Below, in pieces: positions 16,693-24,865 of a stretch of 64,000 bases of DNA. Source of the stretch: Flagellimonas eckloniae (lineage in GTDB: Bacteria; Bacteroidota; Bacteroidia; Flavobacteriales; Flavobacteriaceae); NCBI RefSeq assembly GCF_001413955.1, contig NZ_LCTZ01000002.1:2094501-2158500 (forward strand). Reading direction: 5' to 3'. Position 1 is the stretch's first letter, and each line of letters begins with the position of its first letter. The translations under genes were made by a program, and so were the position numbers. The notes below the pieces were generated by a model that was not told where the DNA came from, made no database searches, and worked only from the letters and a program-made list of their open reading frames with translations.

Positions 16693-18899
16693 CAATCTTT
16701 TTTAAGCTTTAGAGATACTTTTGTTCCAGTTTGGTCTTCTTCTAAATCGGAAATGGCAACATCTACCTTGTTCTTGTACATATCATTAAGAATTTGGATA
16801 CGTTTTTTAATGTTCCCCATACCTTTTGATTTTTGTTTCTTCTGATTATCCGTCTTTAATGCCGCCGACTTCTTTCTTCCGATTCCGTTATCCGCAATTG
16901 TAATTTCCAGTAGTTCTTTGTTGATTTGATTCACCTCAATTTTTAAAAACCCCTTTTCTTCTTTATAGCGGAGTCCATGCCAAATGGCATTTTCAATATA
17001 GGGTTGAAGGAGCATCGGAGGAATTTCAAAAGCTTCAATATCTATCTTTTTATCAATATTGATTTCATAATCGAACTTATCTGAAAAACGGGAATGTTCC
17101 AACTTCACATACAATTCCAAAAGTTCCAATTCTCTGGAGAGAGGTATAAAATCTTCTTCGGAATTTTCCAATACGCTTCGCATCAAAACTGAAAAATCAC
17201 TCAGAAACCGATTAGCGCTCCGCTCATCACTTTTTGCAATATAATTATTGACGGAATTCAATGCGTTAAAAATAAAATGTGGATTCATCTGCGTTCGCAA
17301 GGATTTTAATGCAAGTAGGTTATTCGCCAATTTCTGTTGTTTGCTATTCCGATAGTACAAAAAGGTGGTAAGCGCCATTAATATCAACCCAAAAATCAGC
17401 GAATAAATGATCCATTTTTGCCTTTTACTTGTCTCTTCAAACAATTGTTGTTCTGTGACTGCAAGACTATACTTGCTTTGTGATAATTGGCGATCTTGTT
17501 CCAAAGTCGATATACGATTTTGCTTGCTTACGATTTCACGATTAAATCTTGCCGCTCTCGAAATTTCCTGTTCCTTTCTAACGTACAAACTATCAACTAC
17601 AGCTACATATTCTTGATACGTTTCCAATGCCTTTGAAAAATCTCCTTTGTAACGGTACACTTCAGAAAGTTTTCGGGTAGCGTCTTTTTGTACCACCAGG
17701 TCATCCTCACTATCTGCCTCAACAATACTTCTTTGTAAATATGGAATAGCTTCATCCAATTTATCTTGGGCAACGTATGCATTGGCTATTTTGTAGTTGA
17801 TTCGTTGTGAAGTGATGGAATCTGGACTAAGTGAACTTTTATTTTCCTCAGCAACTGTCTGCTGGGGCAATTGCAGTAACCCGCTTAAACTTTGTTTACG
17901 CAACTGGATTTCATCTTCATATCTATTCTCCTTATTATAAAAATCGGCAATCTTTTCATTTTCCTGTATTACTCTTTCTGGTGCCACTTTTTTGGAAAGA
18001 TTCAATGAATTATTGTAAAATCCTTCCGCTTCTACCAAACGATTTTCCTTGGCATAGGAATCTGCAATTTTGGAATTTAAATCAATAATTTTTGGGGAAA
18101 TTTGGTTTTTCTGGGCAATTTTAAGCCCAGCCTGATAAAATTCAAGCGCCTCATTTAAGTTGGATGAAGCACTATGGGCATCTCCCAAACTTTCATAGAG
18201 TTCAACTTTTTGAAAAGGAACCATATTCTTAACATCCAATAAAGGCGTAAGTATGGATTTTGCTTTTTCAAACTCCTTGTTCAATATATACGCTTTCCCC
18301 AGCAGTAATTTAGTTTTTGAAGATTCCCTATGTTCAAGCGCATCCTCAAAATTGGTGATTGCAAGATCATATTGCGAATGAAATAAGTATATTTCGCCTA
18401 ATGCGGTTAAGGAAGAAGCGAATTCATTTTTATTTCCGCGCTTGCCCAATTGAGACATTGATTGAGCAATAAAGTCTATGCTCTTTTCCAAATCCGTGCT
18501 CTTGTATACGTTAGCTGAATCTATGAACCGTTGATGGTTTGAAATGCTTCTGGAGCTTATACTTTTCTCCTTCTTATTACTTCGTTTTACGGTATAACCC
18601 TCAACCAAAACATCCACATCCTCATCAGACGTTATACGATGTTTGACCGTTTCTATTTCCGGGCTTTCAAAAATGAGCATGTCCCCAATAGATGCTTTGA
18701 TTCTAAATTCACCCAATCCATCGGTAATTGTATACTCTCCCCTATCAGTGGATACTTCAACTCCAGAAATTGGAATGGAATTTTCCTTTCCTTGAACCGA
18801 GCCTTTGATTTCAACCCGCGAAGACTCATTGCCTACCTGGGAAAATCCCGAGTAAAACACAATCAAAAAGAAGAATATTATGTGTTTTCCTTTTATCAT
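16692..18899 (-). CDS. LytS-type sensor histidine kinase with TPR sensor region
   Basis: The 735-residue membrane kinase pairs with the LytTR regulator. It has a signal sequence (about 1-20) and a carboxypeptidase-regulatory-like beta domain (about 27-95; GVEVSTDRGEYTITDG). A long TPR array follows (about 120-440), then a coiled segment, a single membrane helix (about 495-518), and a cytoplasmic His_kinase (LytS/YehU) module with the phospho-acceptor His541 in QMNPHFIFNALNS. An ATPase domain closes the protein (DNGIGRKKS; KGMGNIKKRI). With a signal peptide and one later helix, the TPR region should face the periplasm and act as the sensor. The signal is unknown. The gene is divergent from the VWA lipoprotein gene across 209 bp. 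Confidence 0.9.
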   Translation of the reverse strand: MIKGKHIIFFFLIVFYSGFSQVGNESSRVEIKGSVQGKENSIPISGVEVSTDRGEYTITDGLGEFRIKASIGDMLIFESPEIETVKHRITSDEDVDVLVEGYTVKRSNKKEKSISSRSISNHQRFIDSANVYKSTDLEKSIDFIAQSMSQLGKRGNKNEFASSLTALGEIYLFHSQYDLAITNFEDALEHRESSKTKLLLGKAYILNKEFEKAKSILTPLLDVKNMVPFQKVELYESLGDAHSASSNLNEALEFYQAGLKIAQKNQISPKIIDLNSKIADSYAKENRLVEAEGFYNNSLNLSKKVAPERVIQENEKIADFYNKENRYEDEIQLRKQSLSGLLQLPQQTVAEENKSSLSPDSITSQRINYKIANAYVAQDKLDEAIPYLQRSIVEADSEDDLVVQKDATRKLSEVYRYKGDFSKALETYQEYVAVVDSLYVRKEQEISRAARFNREIVSKQNRISTLEQDRQLSQSKYSLAVTEQQLFEETSKRQKWIIYSLIFGLILMALTTFLYYRNSKQQKLANNLLALKSLRTQMNPHFIFNALNSVNNYIAKSDERSANRFLSDFSVLMRSVLENSEEDFIPLSRELELLELYVKLEHSRFSDKFDYEINIDKKIDIEAFEIPPMLLQPYIENAIWHGLRYKEEKGFLKIEVNQINKELLEITIADNGIGRKKSAALKTDNQKKQKSKGMGNIKKRIQILNDMYKNKVDVAISDLEEDQTGTKVSLKLKKD

Positions 18900-19015
18900 T
18901 TATTCCTAAAAACTTAGGTAAACTTAATTCATCTAGAGCGTATTAAAAAATGACATTTTCGCCAAAAACCTCTAAAAACAGTATCATTTTAACACTTTAC
19001 AAAATCATTTGCATT

Positions 19016-19048
19016 GCTCACTCATTCTAAACACCCGTTCACTCATTC
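19016..19048. promoter_or_regulatory. Candidate LytTR operator: two direct repeats, 21-bp period
   Basis: TCACTCATTC occurs at 19018-19027 and again at 19039-19048; a G two bases upstream of each copy is also shared. The centre-to-centre distance is exactly 21 bp, two helical turns, which is the known geometry of LytTR binding sites. It lies between the divergent LytS/LytTR operon and the VWA lipoprotein gene, just upstream of a possible -7 element for the latter. Binding is inferred, not shown. Confidence 0.55.
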
Positions 19049-19075
19049 CCGGTTTTTATTAAAAAAAGATGGAAA

Positions 19076-19084
19076 TACTTTTAG
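19076..19084 (+). promoter_or_regulatory. Possible -7 element for the VWA lipoprotein gene
   Basis: TACTTTTAG resembles the Bacteroidota -7 consensus TAnnTTTG but is not an exact match. It begins 27 bp downstream of the paired direct repeats and 25 bp before the ATG. No clear TTG -33 box precedes it, which would suit an activator-dependent promoter. Confidence 0.3.
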
Positions 19085-19108
19085 CCTATCTTTTTAAAAC
19101 ATTAAACA

Positions 19109-20281
19109 ATGAAACATTTAAAAAACGTATTGGGAATAACAATCTTTTCGCTAATGGTGGGTACAACGTACGCATGTAACCTTAAAAACCCAGTACAAAA
19201 AAACGCAACACTGTTAACAACCTCAACCATCAAGGAAAAACCAGCAAAACAATATGTGAAAATTGCTTTGTTGTTGGACACAAGCAACAGCATGGACGGA
19301 CTTATTAACCAAGCTAAAGCACAACTATGGGATATTGTAAATGAATTTACACATGCCAAATGTGGAAACGAAGTTAGGCCTTCGCTTCAAATAGCACTTT
19401 ATGAGTATGGAAACGACAATTTAGACTCTAATGAAGGCTATATTAGACAGGTAATAGGTTTTAGTGGTGACCTTGATGAAATCTCGGAAAAACTATTTTC
19501 CTTGACCACTAATGGAGGGGAAGAATATTGTGGACAGGTAATCCACACTTCTTTGAAGCAGTTGGATTGGGGTAAAAATGCAGACGACCTTAAAATGATT
19601 TTCATTGCTGGCAACGAGCCTTTTACACAAGGTAGACTTAATTATAGGGATGCCACATCCAATGCCAAGGAAAAAGATGTCATTGTAAATACTATTTTTT
19701 GTGGGAATTATGAGCAGGGGATTTCCACCAAATGGAAAAACGGAGCAACCTTGACCGGCGGAGAGTATATGGCCATTGACCATAACAGACAGGTTGTTCA
19801 TATTGACACGCCTTATGATGATGTAATTATCCGACTTAACTCACAATTGAACAACACCTATATATCGTATGGTTATTTGGGAAGGGAAAAGAAAGCGCTT
19901 CAATCCGTACAAGATTCCAACGCAGCAGAATTGGAAGAGGCAGTTGTCGTAAAACGGGCAGTAAGCAAAAGCTCTAGACTCTATAAAAATTCTAAATGGG
20001 ATTTGGTTGATGCCGTTGAAGATGATGAAGTCTCCATTTCTGATTTAAAGGACAAAGACCTACCCACAGAATTAAAGGGAAAATCCGAAAAAGAGATCAA
20101 GCAATATGTTGCGGACAAGAAAGTGGAGCGTGATAAAATCCAAAAACAGATTCAAGAATTGAATAAAAAGCGTGAAGCGTACATTGCCAAAAACCAGAAA
20201 GAAGAAACTGGAGAATTAGAAAATGCATTACTATCGGCCATTAAAAATCAGGCTGCCAAGAAAAATTATAAATGGGATTAA
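19109..20281 (+). CDS. Von Willebrand factor A domain lipoprotein
   Basis: The 390-residue protein begins with a signal peptide ending in TYAC (Cys23), a plausible though imperfect lipobox. A VWA domain occupies about residues 48-250. Its metal-ion-dependent adhesion motif is D57-T-S59-N-S61 in LLLDTSNSMDG. Conserved family stretches include GGEEYCGQVIHTSLKQLDW and IFIAGNEPFTQG. The C-terminal 120 residues are highly charged and helical (KEIKQYVADKKVERDKIQKQ), likely coiled coil. VWA domains bind protein partners through a divalent metal. The ligand is unknown. Its promoter region holds paired repeats that suggest control by the neighbouring LytTR system. A strong terminator follows the stop codon. 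Confidence 0.85.
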   Translation: MKHLKNVLGITIFSLMVGTTYACNLKNPVQKNATLLTTSTIKEKPAKQYVKIALLLDTSNSMDGLINQAKAQLWDIVNEFTHAKCGNEVRPSLQIALYEYGNDNLDSNEGYIRQVIGFSGDLDEISEKLFSLTTNGGEEYCGQVIHTSLKQLDWGKNADDLKMIFIAGNEPFTQGRLNYRDATSNAKEKDVIVNTIFCGNYEQGISTKWKNGATLTGGEYMAIDHNRQVVHIDTPYDDVIIRLNSQLNNTYISYGYLGREKKALQSVQDSNAAELEEAVVVKRAVSKSSRLYKNSKWDLVDAVEDDEVSISDLKDKDLPTELKGKSEKEIKQYVADKKVERDKIQKQIQELNKKREAYIAKNQKEETGELENALLSAIKNQAAKKNYKWD

Positions 20282-20306
20282 ATTATTAGGCGAAATGAAA
20301 AAAAGG

Positions 20307-20332
20307 AGTCCATCAGAAATGATGGGCTTTTT
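20307..20332. terminator. Bidirectional intrinsic terminator
   Basis: A 9-bp stem (AGTCCATCA against TGATGGGCT, one G-U pair) closes a GAAA loop. T-run TTTTT follows on the plus strand, and an A-rich stretch on the other side gives a T-run on the minus strand. It sits between the convergent VWA and PorP/SprF genes and should stop both transcripts. Confidence 0.85.
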
Positions 20333-20334
20333 CA

Positions 20335-21327
20335 TTATTGAGCTGCAGGACAATAACAATCGTAACGTTTGCCATCATCACTCTGCCCAAAGTCATATCC
20401 TAAAGTAATTTGATGGAATCCTCCATTATCAAAACGAATATCCCCAGATTGGTACGAGTAGTTATATGAAAACATGAAGTTATTGACATTTACGCCAACA
20501 ATTGGTGTAAACAACTGTAATCGCTGCTCCCCAAAACCACCATTGGTCTGGAATTGGGCCCCATCAAAACTTCTTCTATACGATAATCCTGCCCAAACTG
20601 TTCCAAAACTAACATCCTTGTATACCTTGGCATTTAAATCAACCGTTTTTTCTTTAGTAAAATCAGTCATTTGAAACAAAATAGAAGGTTCAATTCTGGT
20701 TCTCTTTCCAAAAACATAACCTAAGGAAAACAAGTATCTTCTTAGATTATCAAACTCCGCCAAAGTATATAAATCACGCCCACTTCCTAAAAGGTTTAAC
20801 ACCGCGGCATGCGCGTAGAACTCAAAAATATTATAGGACACTCCTAAATCCACATTAAAATAGCTTGTGGTGTTTTTGGTCCCTGAAACTATTGGGTCGG
20901 GTATTACGGACCTGAACTCGGTTTCGTCCAAACTACTTAAAATAGCACCTGCACTAAGACCAAAGGACAATTGATTCAAGGTTCTAAAATCCCCAGCCAA
21001 CTGTAAATGGTGGGCATAGGTCGCCTTAAAACCGGTTTGAGAGTGGTATCCGTTGGAATCATTAAATAAAATAACACCCACTCCGCTTCGCTCACCTGCC
21101 CTAAAATTGGCATTTAAAGTCTGTAAACTAGGTGCTTCATCCACATTAAACCATTGCTTTCTAGCTGTAAGGCGTATTTTTCCTCCTTCACTAATACCGG
21201 CCATGGAAGGATAAACAAGGTAATAGTTGTCCGCCAGATAGTCAAAGTAAACAGGAATTCCCTCTTGAGCTTTAGAAGATAGCCCAAAAACTAGGGAGAT
21301 GATTAGTAGGGTTAGACAGTGTCTCAT
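20335..21327 (-). CDS. PorP/SprF-family outer-membrane protein (orphan)
   Basis: The 330-residue protein has a signal peptide ending at SSKAQ and a beta-strand-rich barrel body. Family landmarks are LVYPSMAGISEGGKIRLTARKQW near the N terminus and SYNYSYQSGDIRFDNGGFHQITLGYDFG near the C terminus. It is clearly related to the adhesin partner at 6675-7667 but diverged. No type B-tailed cargo or OmpA/PD40 gene adjoins it, so its cargo, if any, is encoded elsewhere. It could be a general T9SS component or the partner of an unlinked adhesin. The last residues (DCYCPAAQ) contain two cysteines, unusual for this family and possibly part of a disulfide or surface epitope. Confidence 0.87.
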   Translation of the reverse strand: MRHCLTLLIISLVFGLSSKAQEGIPVYFDYLADNYYLVYPSMAGISEGGKIRLTARKQWFNVDEAPSLQTLNANFRAGERSGVGVILFNDSNGYHSQTGFKATYAHHLQLAGDFRTLNQLSFGLSAGAILSSLDETEFRSVIPDPIVSGTKNTTSYFNVDLGVSYNIFEFYAHAAVLNLLGSGRDLYTLAEFDNLRRYLFSLGYVFGKRTRIEPSILFQMTDFTKEKTVDLNAKVYKDVSFGTVWAGLSYRRSFDGAQFQTNGGFGEQRLQLFTPIVGVNVNNFMFSYNYSYQSGDIRFDNGGFHQITLGYDFGQSDDGKRYDCYCPAAQ

Positions 21328-21430
21328 GTAGTGATTATGGGGCTAAAGTTGATATTTAAAGGTAATCAAACATTTAGATAACGATTGAAGCCCTACATTA
21401 TTATATATTTTATCACTCATGTTTACTTTG

Positions 21431-21438
21431 TATTTTTG
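21431..21438 (+). promoter_or_regulatory. Candidate -7 element for the Nfu gene
   Basis: TATTTTTG matches the Bacteroidota -7 consensus TAnnTTTG exactly, 15 bp before the ATG at 21454. No good TTG -33 box is visible at the usual 17-20 bp distance, so support is moderate. A start so close implies a very short leader. Confidence 0.35.
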
Positions 21439-21453
21439 CATTAAATATAAGCT

Positions 21454-22350
21454 ATGAAAGAATTTAATATTACGGTTGTTGATACCAACAACCCCAAAAT
21501 ACTAAAATTTGAAGTAAACCACTTTTTGGTAAAGGGTAATTATGAGCTTAAAAATATAGACGAAGCCAAGGATTCTCCTTTGGCGCAACAACTATTTTAC
21601 CTCCCTTTTATCAAAACCGTATATATCTCCGGAAACTTCATAGCTCTTGAACGGTTTGACATTGTTGAATGGGATGATGTAAAGGATGAAGTGGCCCAGC
21701 AATTGGTTGACTATTTGAATGCTGGAGAACCTATTGTTAATGAGGAAACAACCCAAAAGAAGCAACCGATTACCGTTTACGCCGAGGTTACTCCAAATCC
21801 GGCTGCCATGAAATTTGTATCTAATAAAAAGATAGTTCCGTACACTTACGAATTTAAAAATATTGATGATGCCAAAGATTCCCAATTGGCAAGGGAACTT
21901 TTCCACTTTCCGTTTGTAAAAGAGGTCTTTTTTGATGAAAACTACGTTTCTGTATCCAAATATGAAGTGGCGGATTGGAACGATATCACAATGGAGCTGC
22001 GGGAATTTATTCGTAATTTTTTGGCAGATGGAAAAGAAGTGGTTTCCCCAGAAACAGTCCAAAAAACAAAAGAAACGGTAGAACAAAGTGTCGCTGACAC
22101 CAATTATGATGACACCTCCCAACAAATAATTGATATTTTGGAAGAGTACGTTAAACCTGCGGTTGCCAGCGATGGAGGAAATATCCTTTTTCAATCCTAT
22201 GAAGAAGACAGCAAAACGGTCAATGTAATTTTACAAGGAGCCTGCAGCGGCTGTCCATCTTCCACATTCACCCTTAAAAACGGTATTGAAACCATGTTAA
22301 AAAACATGATGGGTGATAAAATAAATCAGGTGGTTGCGCTTAACGGTTAA
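21454..22350 (+). CDS. Nfu/NifU-family iron-sulfur carrier with duplicated N domain
   Basis: The 298-residue protein carries two tandem Nfu N-terminal domains (about 1-90 and 107-195) and one C-terminal NifU domain (about 225-298). The halves are visibly homologous: YELKNIDEAKDSPLAQQLF in the first, YEFKNIDDAKDSQLARELF in the second. The C-terminal domain has the cluster-binding pair Cys264 and Cys267 in GACSGCPSS. Nfu proteins receive Fe-S clusters from the SUF or ISC scaffold and pass them to apo-proteins in the cytoplasm. A single N domain is usual in Proteobacteria; the doubled form is seen in Bacteroidota. The gene stands 69 bp upstream of the dodecin gene. Confidence 0.92.
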   Translation: MKEFNITVVDTNNPKILKFEVNHFLVKGNYELKNIDEAKDSPLAQQLFYLPFIKTVYISGNFIALERFDIVEWDDVKDEVAQQLVDYLNAGEPIVNEETTQKKQPITVYAEVTPNPAAMKFVSNKKIVPYTYEFKNIDDAKDSQLARELFHFPFVKEVFFDENYVSVSKYEVADWNDITMELREFIRNFLADGKEVVSPETVQKTKETVEQSVADTNYDDTSQQIIDILEEYVKPAVASDGGNILFQSYEEDSKTVNVILQGACSGCPSSTFTLKNGIETMLKNMMGDKINQVVALNG

Positions 22351-22419
22351 TTTTCAGTTTTTGAAATTTATTTTGTAGCCAATTTTTGCTAACTTGAATA
22401 AATTTAAAAATCATTAACT

Positions 22420-22620
22420 ATGTCAGTATTAAAAGTAATCGAAGTATTAGCAAATTCAGATGAGAGTTGGGAGCAAGCAGCAAAAAATGCCCTTGAACAA
22501 GCCTCTAAATCTGTTAAAAATATTCGTTCAGTTTATATTAATGAACAAAGTGCCTCTGTAAAGGATGGTAAAATTGATGATTACAGAGTCAATGTGAAAA
22601 TCACCTTTGAAGTTAAATAA
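22420..22620 (+). CDS. Dodecin-family protein
   Basis: The 66-residue protein matches dodecin in length and pattern: KVIEVLANSDESWEQAAKNAL, then a beta-strand pair ending DDYRVNVKITFEV. Dodecins form hollow 12-mers that bind flavins or flavin breakdown products. By eye the aromatic residue that stacks on the flavin in well-studied dodecins aligns with Ser or Val here (IRSVYINEQ), so ligand binding is uncertain. The conserved Ser-Trp pair (residues 16-17) is present. It has its own strong terminator, and may be read through from the Nfu gene. Confidence 0.88.
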   Translation: MSVLKVIEVLANSDESWEQAAKNALEQASKSVKNIRSVYINEQSASVKDGKIDDYRVNVKITFEVK

Positions 22621-22637
22621 TCAAAAAGGGAGTACAG

Positions 22638-22669
22638 AAAAAAATGCGCCCTTGAAGGGCGCATTTTTT
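22638..22669 (+). terminator. Intrinsic terminator of the dodecin gene
   Basis: TGCGCCCTT and AAGGGCGCA form a perfect stem around a single central G (in practice a small TTGAA-type loop), extended by A-runs pairing with the trailing T-run TTTTTT. It lies 18 bp after the dodecin stop. Because it falls inside the upstream extension of the next frame, it argues against a start earlier than 22688 for that gene. Confidence 0.9.
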
Positions 22670-22687
22670 ATATTCAAAACTATTTTA

Positions 22688-24796
22688 ATGCTCAAAAGAA
22701 TTACCCTTTTATCTGTATTACTCTTCCTAAACTATGGTTGCACCCAAAAATCAAAAAAAGTGGAGTACAAACACACTAATGCCCTTGTTCATGAAACCAG
22801 CCCCTATTTATTACAGCATGCCCACAATCCTGTAAACTGGGAAGCTTGGAGTCCTGAAGTTTTAGAGCGTGCAAAAAAAGAGGACAAACCACTTCTAATA
22901 AGCATAGGTTATGCCGCCTGTCATTGGTGCCATGTAATGGAAAAAGAATGTTTTGAAGACGAGGAAGTAGCCCAAATGATGAACGAAAACTTCATCAATA
23001 TTAAAATTGATAGGGAAGAACGACCCGATGTAGATCAAATTTATATGGATGCCATTCAAATGATGTCAGGAAACGGTGGATGGCCTCTTAACATGGTCGC
23101 TCTCCCAGACGGAAGACCCTTTTGGGGAGCTACATATGTTCCCAAAGAAAACTGGATTAAATCCCTGAAACAACTTACGGATTTGTATAAAAACGATAAA
23201 TCTAAAATTGTACAATACGCAAGTGATCTGGCAAACGGAATCAATGCCATTAATTTAGTTGAAAACAAAAAAGACTCGGGAATTTACACTCTTGATCAGT
23301 TGAACACTGCTGTAACAAATTGGTCTAAATACTTTGATGATTTTCTTGGAGGCTATAAACGTGCGCCGAAGTTCATGATGCCCAATAATTGGGATTTTTT
23401 ACTTCACTACGCCACCGCTAGTTCTAATCCAGAAATAATGGATTATGTAAATACTACACTCACACGTATGGCCTATGGTGGAATTTATGACCATGTTGGT
23501 GGAGGCTTTTCCAGATATGCCGTTGACACTAAATGGCATGTACCCCACTTTGAAAAAATGCTTTACGATAACGGCCAACTTGTGAGTTTATATGCCAAGG
23601 CCTACGCCGTTACAAAAAACAACCTATATAAAGATGTTGTGGAACAAACAATTGGTTTTGTTGAAGAAGAGCTGCTTGATGAAAAAGGAGGCTTTTATTC
23701 TTCGTTGGATGCAGATAGTTTGGACGAACATGGTGAATTGGAGGAAGGGGCATATTACGTCTGGACAAAGGAAGAGTTGGCCAATTTACTTGGTGATGAT
23801 TATAAAATCTTTGCGGATTATTACAATATTAATTCCTATGGGCTTTGGGAAAAAGAAAATTATGTTTTGATTCGGGATAAGACAGATGATGAGATTGCAA
23901 AAAAGCACGATGTCACTATTGCCATCCTTAAGGAAAAATTAAAAAATTCGCTGAACACCTTAAAAGAAAAAAAGACAGAGCGTTCCAAACCCAGATTAGA
24001 TGATAAGATTCTTACATCTTGGAACGGATTAATGTTAAAAGGTCTGGTAGACGCCTATAGATATTTAGGGAATGGAGCTTATCTTACCTTGGCACTGAAA
24101 AATGCCAGTTTTATTGATAAAGAAATGATTAAAGAGGATCACTCCCTTTACCGAAACCACAAAGAAGGAAACAGCACTATAAATGCGTTTTTAGAGGATT
24201 ATGCCTCCACAATTGAAGCTTTTCTTGCCCTTTACGAGGTTACTTTTGATGAAACGTGGTTGAATCACTCCAAAAAAATGTTGGACTACACCAAACTGCA
24301 TTTTTTAGACAAGGAATCAGGGATGTTCTTTTTTACTTCGGATGAAGATGATTCGTTAATTAGAAGAAGCATTGAAACCAGCGATAATGTAATTTCAGCT
24401 TCAAACTCCATTATGGCTAAAAACCTATTGAAGTTCCACAAACTCTTTCCTCAAGAGGATTACGGGGAAATTGCGAAGCAAATGCTTAAAAATGTCCAAG
24501 ATAATTTTGATGAAAGTGCACAGGGATATGCCAATTGGATGCATTTGGTTTTATATGAAAATGAAAACTTTTATGAGATAGCCGTCGTTGGCAAAAATCA
24601 TAAAGATCTGGGGAAAGAAATTAGTAGTAACTATTTACCAAACAGTATTTTGGTAGGCTCAGAAAAAGAAGGAAGCATCGACCTATTGAAAAATAGGTAT
24701 AATGAAGGACAAACCCTTATTTATGTTTGTATTGAAGGAGCCTGTAAGCTGCCTGTCACTTCCAGTGAAGAAGTTTTAGAACAATTAAAAGATTAA
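22688..24796 (+). CDS. DUF255 thioredoxin-domain lipoprotein (YyaL/SPATA20-like)
   Basis: This protein of about 702 residues pairs an N-terminal thioredoxin-like DUF255 domain with a C-terminal alpha/alpha barrel-like region resembling N-acylglucosamine epimerase folds. The family opening HETSPYLLQHAHNPVNW is intact, and the CxxC is C78-H-W-C81 in YAACHWCHVME. The start ATG at 22688 gives a signal peptide with lipobox LNYGC, so this member should be exported and lipid-anchored, whereas many homologues are cytoplasmic. Extending to 22607 would translate through the dodecin terminator and is rejected. Biochemical role is poorly known; a redox or sugar-related function is possible. Confidence 0.88.
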   Translation: MLKRITLLSVLLFLNYGCTQKSKKVEYKHTNALVHETSPYLLQHAHNPVNWEAWSPEVLERAKKEDKPLLISIGYAACHWCHVMEKECFEDEEVAQMMNENFINIKIDREERPDVDQIYMDAIQMMSGNGGWPLNMVALPDGRPFWGATYVPKENWIKSLKQLTDLYKNDKSKIVQYASDLANGINAINLVENKKDSGIYTLDQLNTAVTNWSKYFDDFLGGYKRAPKFMMPNNWDFLLHYATASSNPEIMDYVNTTLTRMAYGGIYDHVGGGFSRYAVDTKWHVPHFEKMLYDNGQLVSLYAKAYAVTKNNLYKDVVEQTIGFVEEELLDEKGGFYSSLDADSLDEHGELEEGAYYVWTKEELANLLGDDYKIFADYYNINSYGLWEKENYVLIRDKTDDEIAKKHDVTIAILKEKLKNSLNTLKEKKTERSKPRLDDKILTSWNGLMLKGLVDAYRYLGNGAYLTLALKNASFIDKEMIKEDHSLYRNHKEGNSTINAFLEDYASTIEAFLALYEVTFDETWLNHSKKMLDYTKLHFLDKESGMFFFTSDEDDSLIRRSIETSDNVISASNSIMAKNLLKFHKLFPQEDYGEIAKQMLKNVQDNFDESAQGYANWMHLVLYENENFYEIAVVGKNHKDLGKEISSNYLPNSILVGSEKEGSIDLLKNRYNEGQTLIYVCIEGACKLPVTSSEEVLEQLKD

Positions 24797-24865
24797 TAAA
24801 AGCTTAAAATCAATGTATTGTTGAAAAACAGGATTTAACTTTGCTTTGTCCTTATTGAAGTAATC

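Noticed and set aside
22607..22687. Upstream extension of the DUF255 gene
   Set aside because: It overlaps the dodecin stop and runs through a strong terminator; the ATG at 22688 gives a proper lipoprotein signal.
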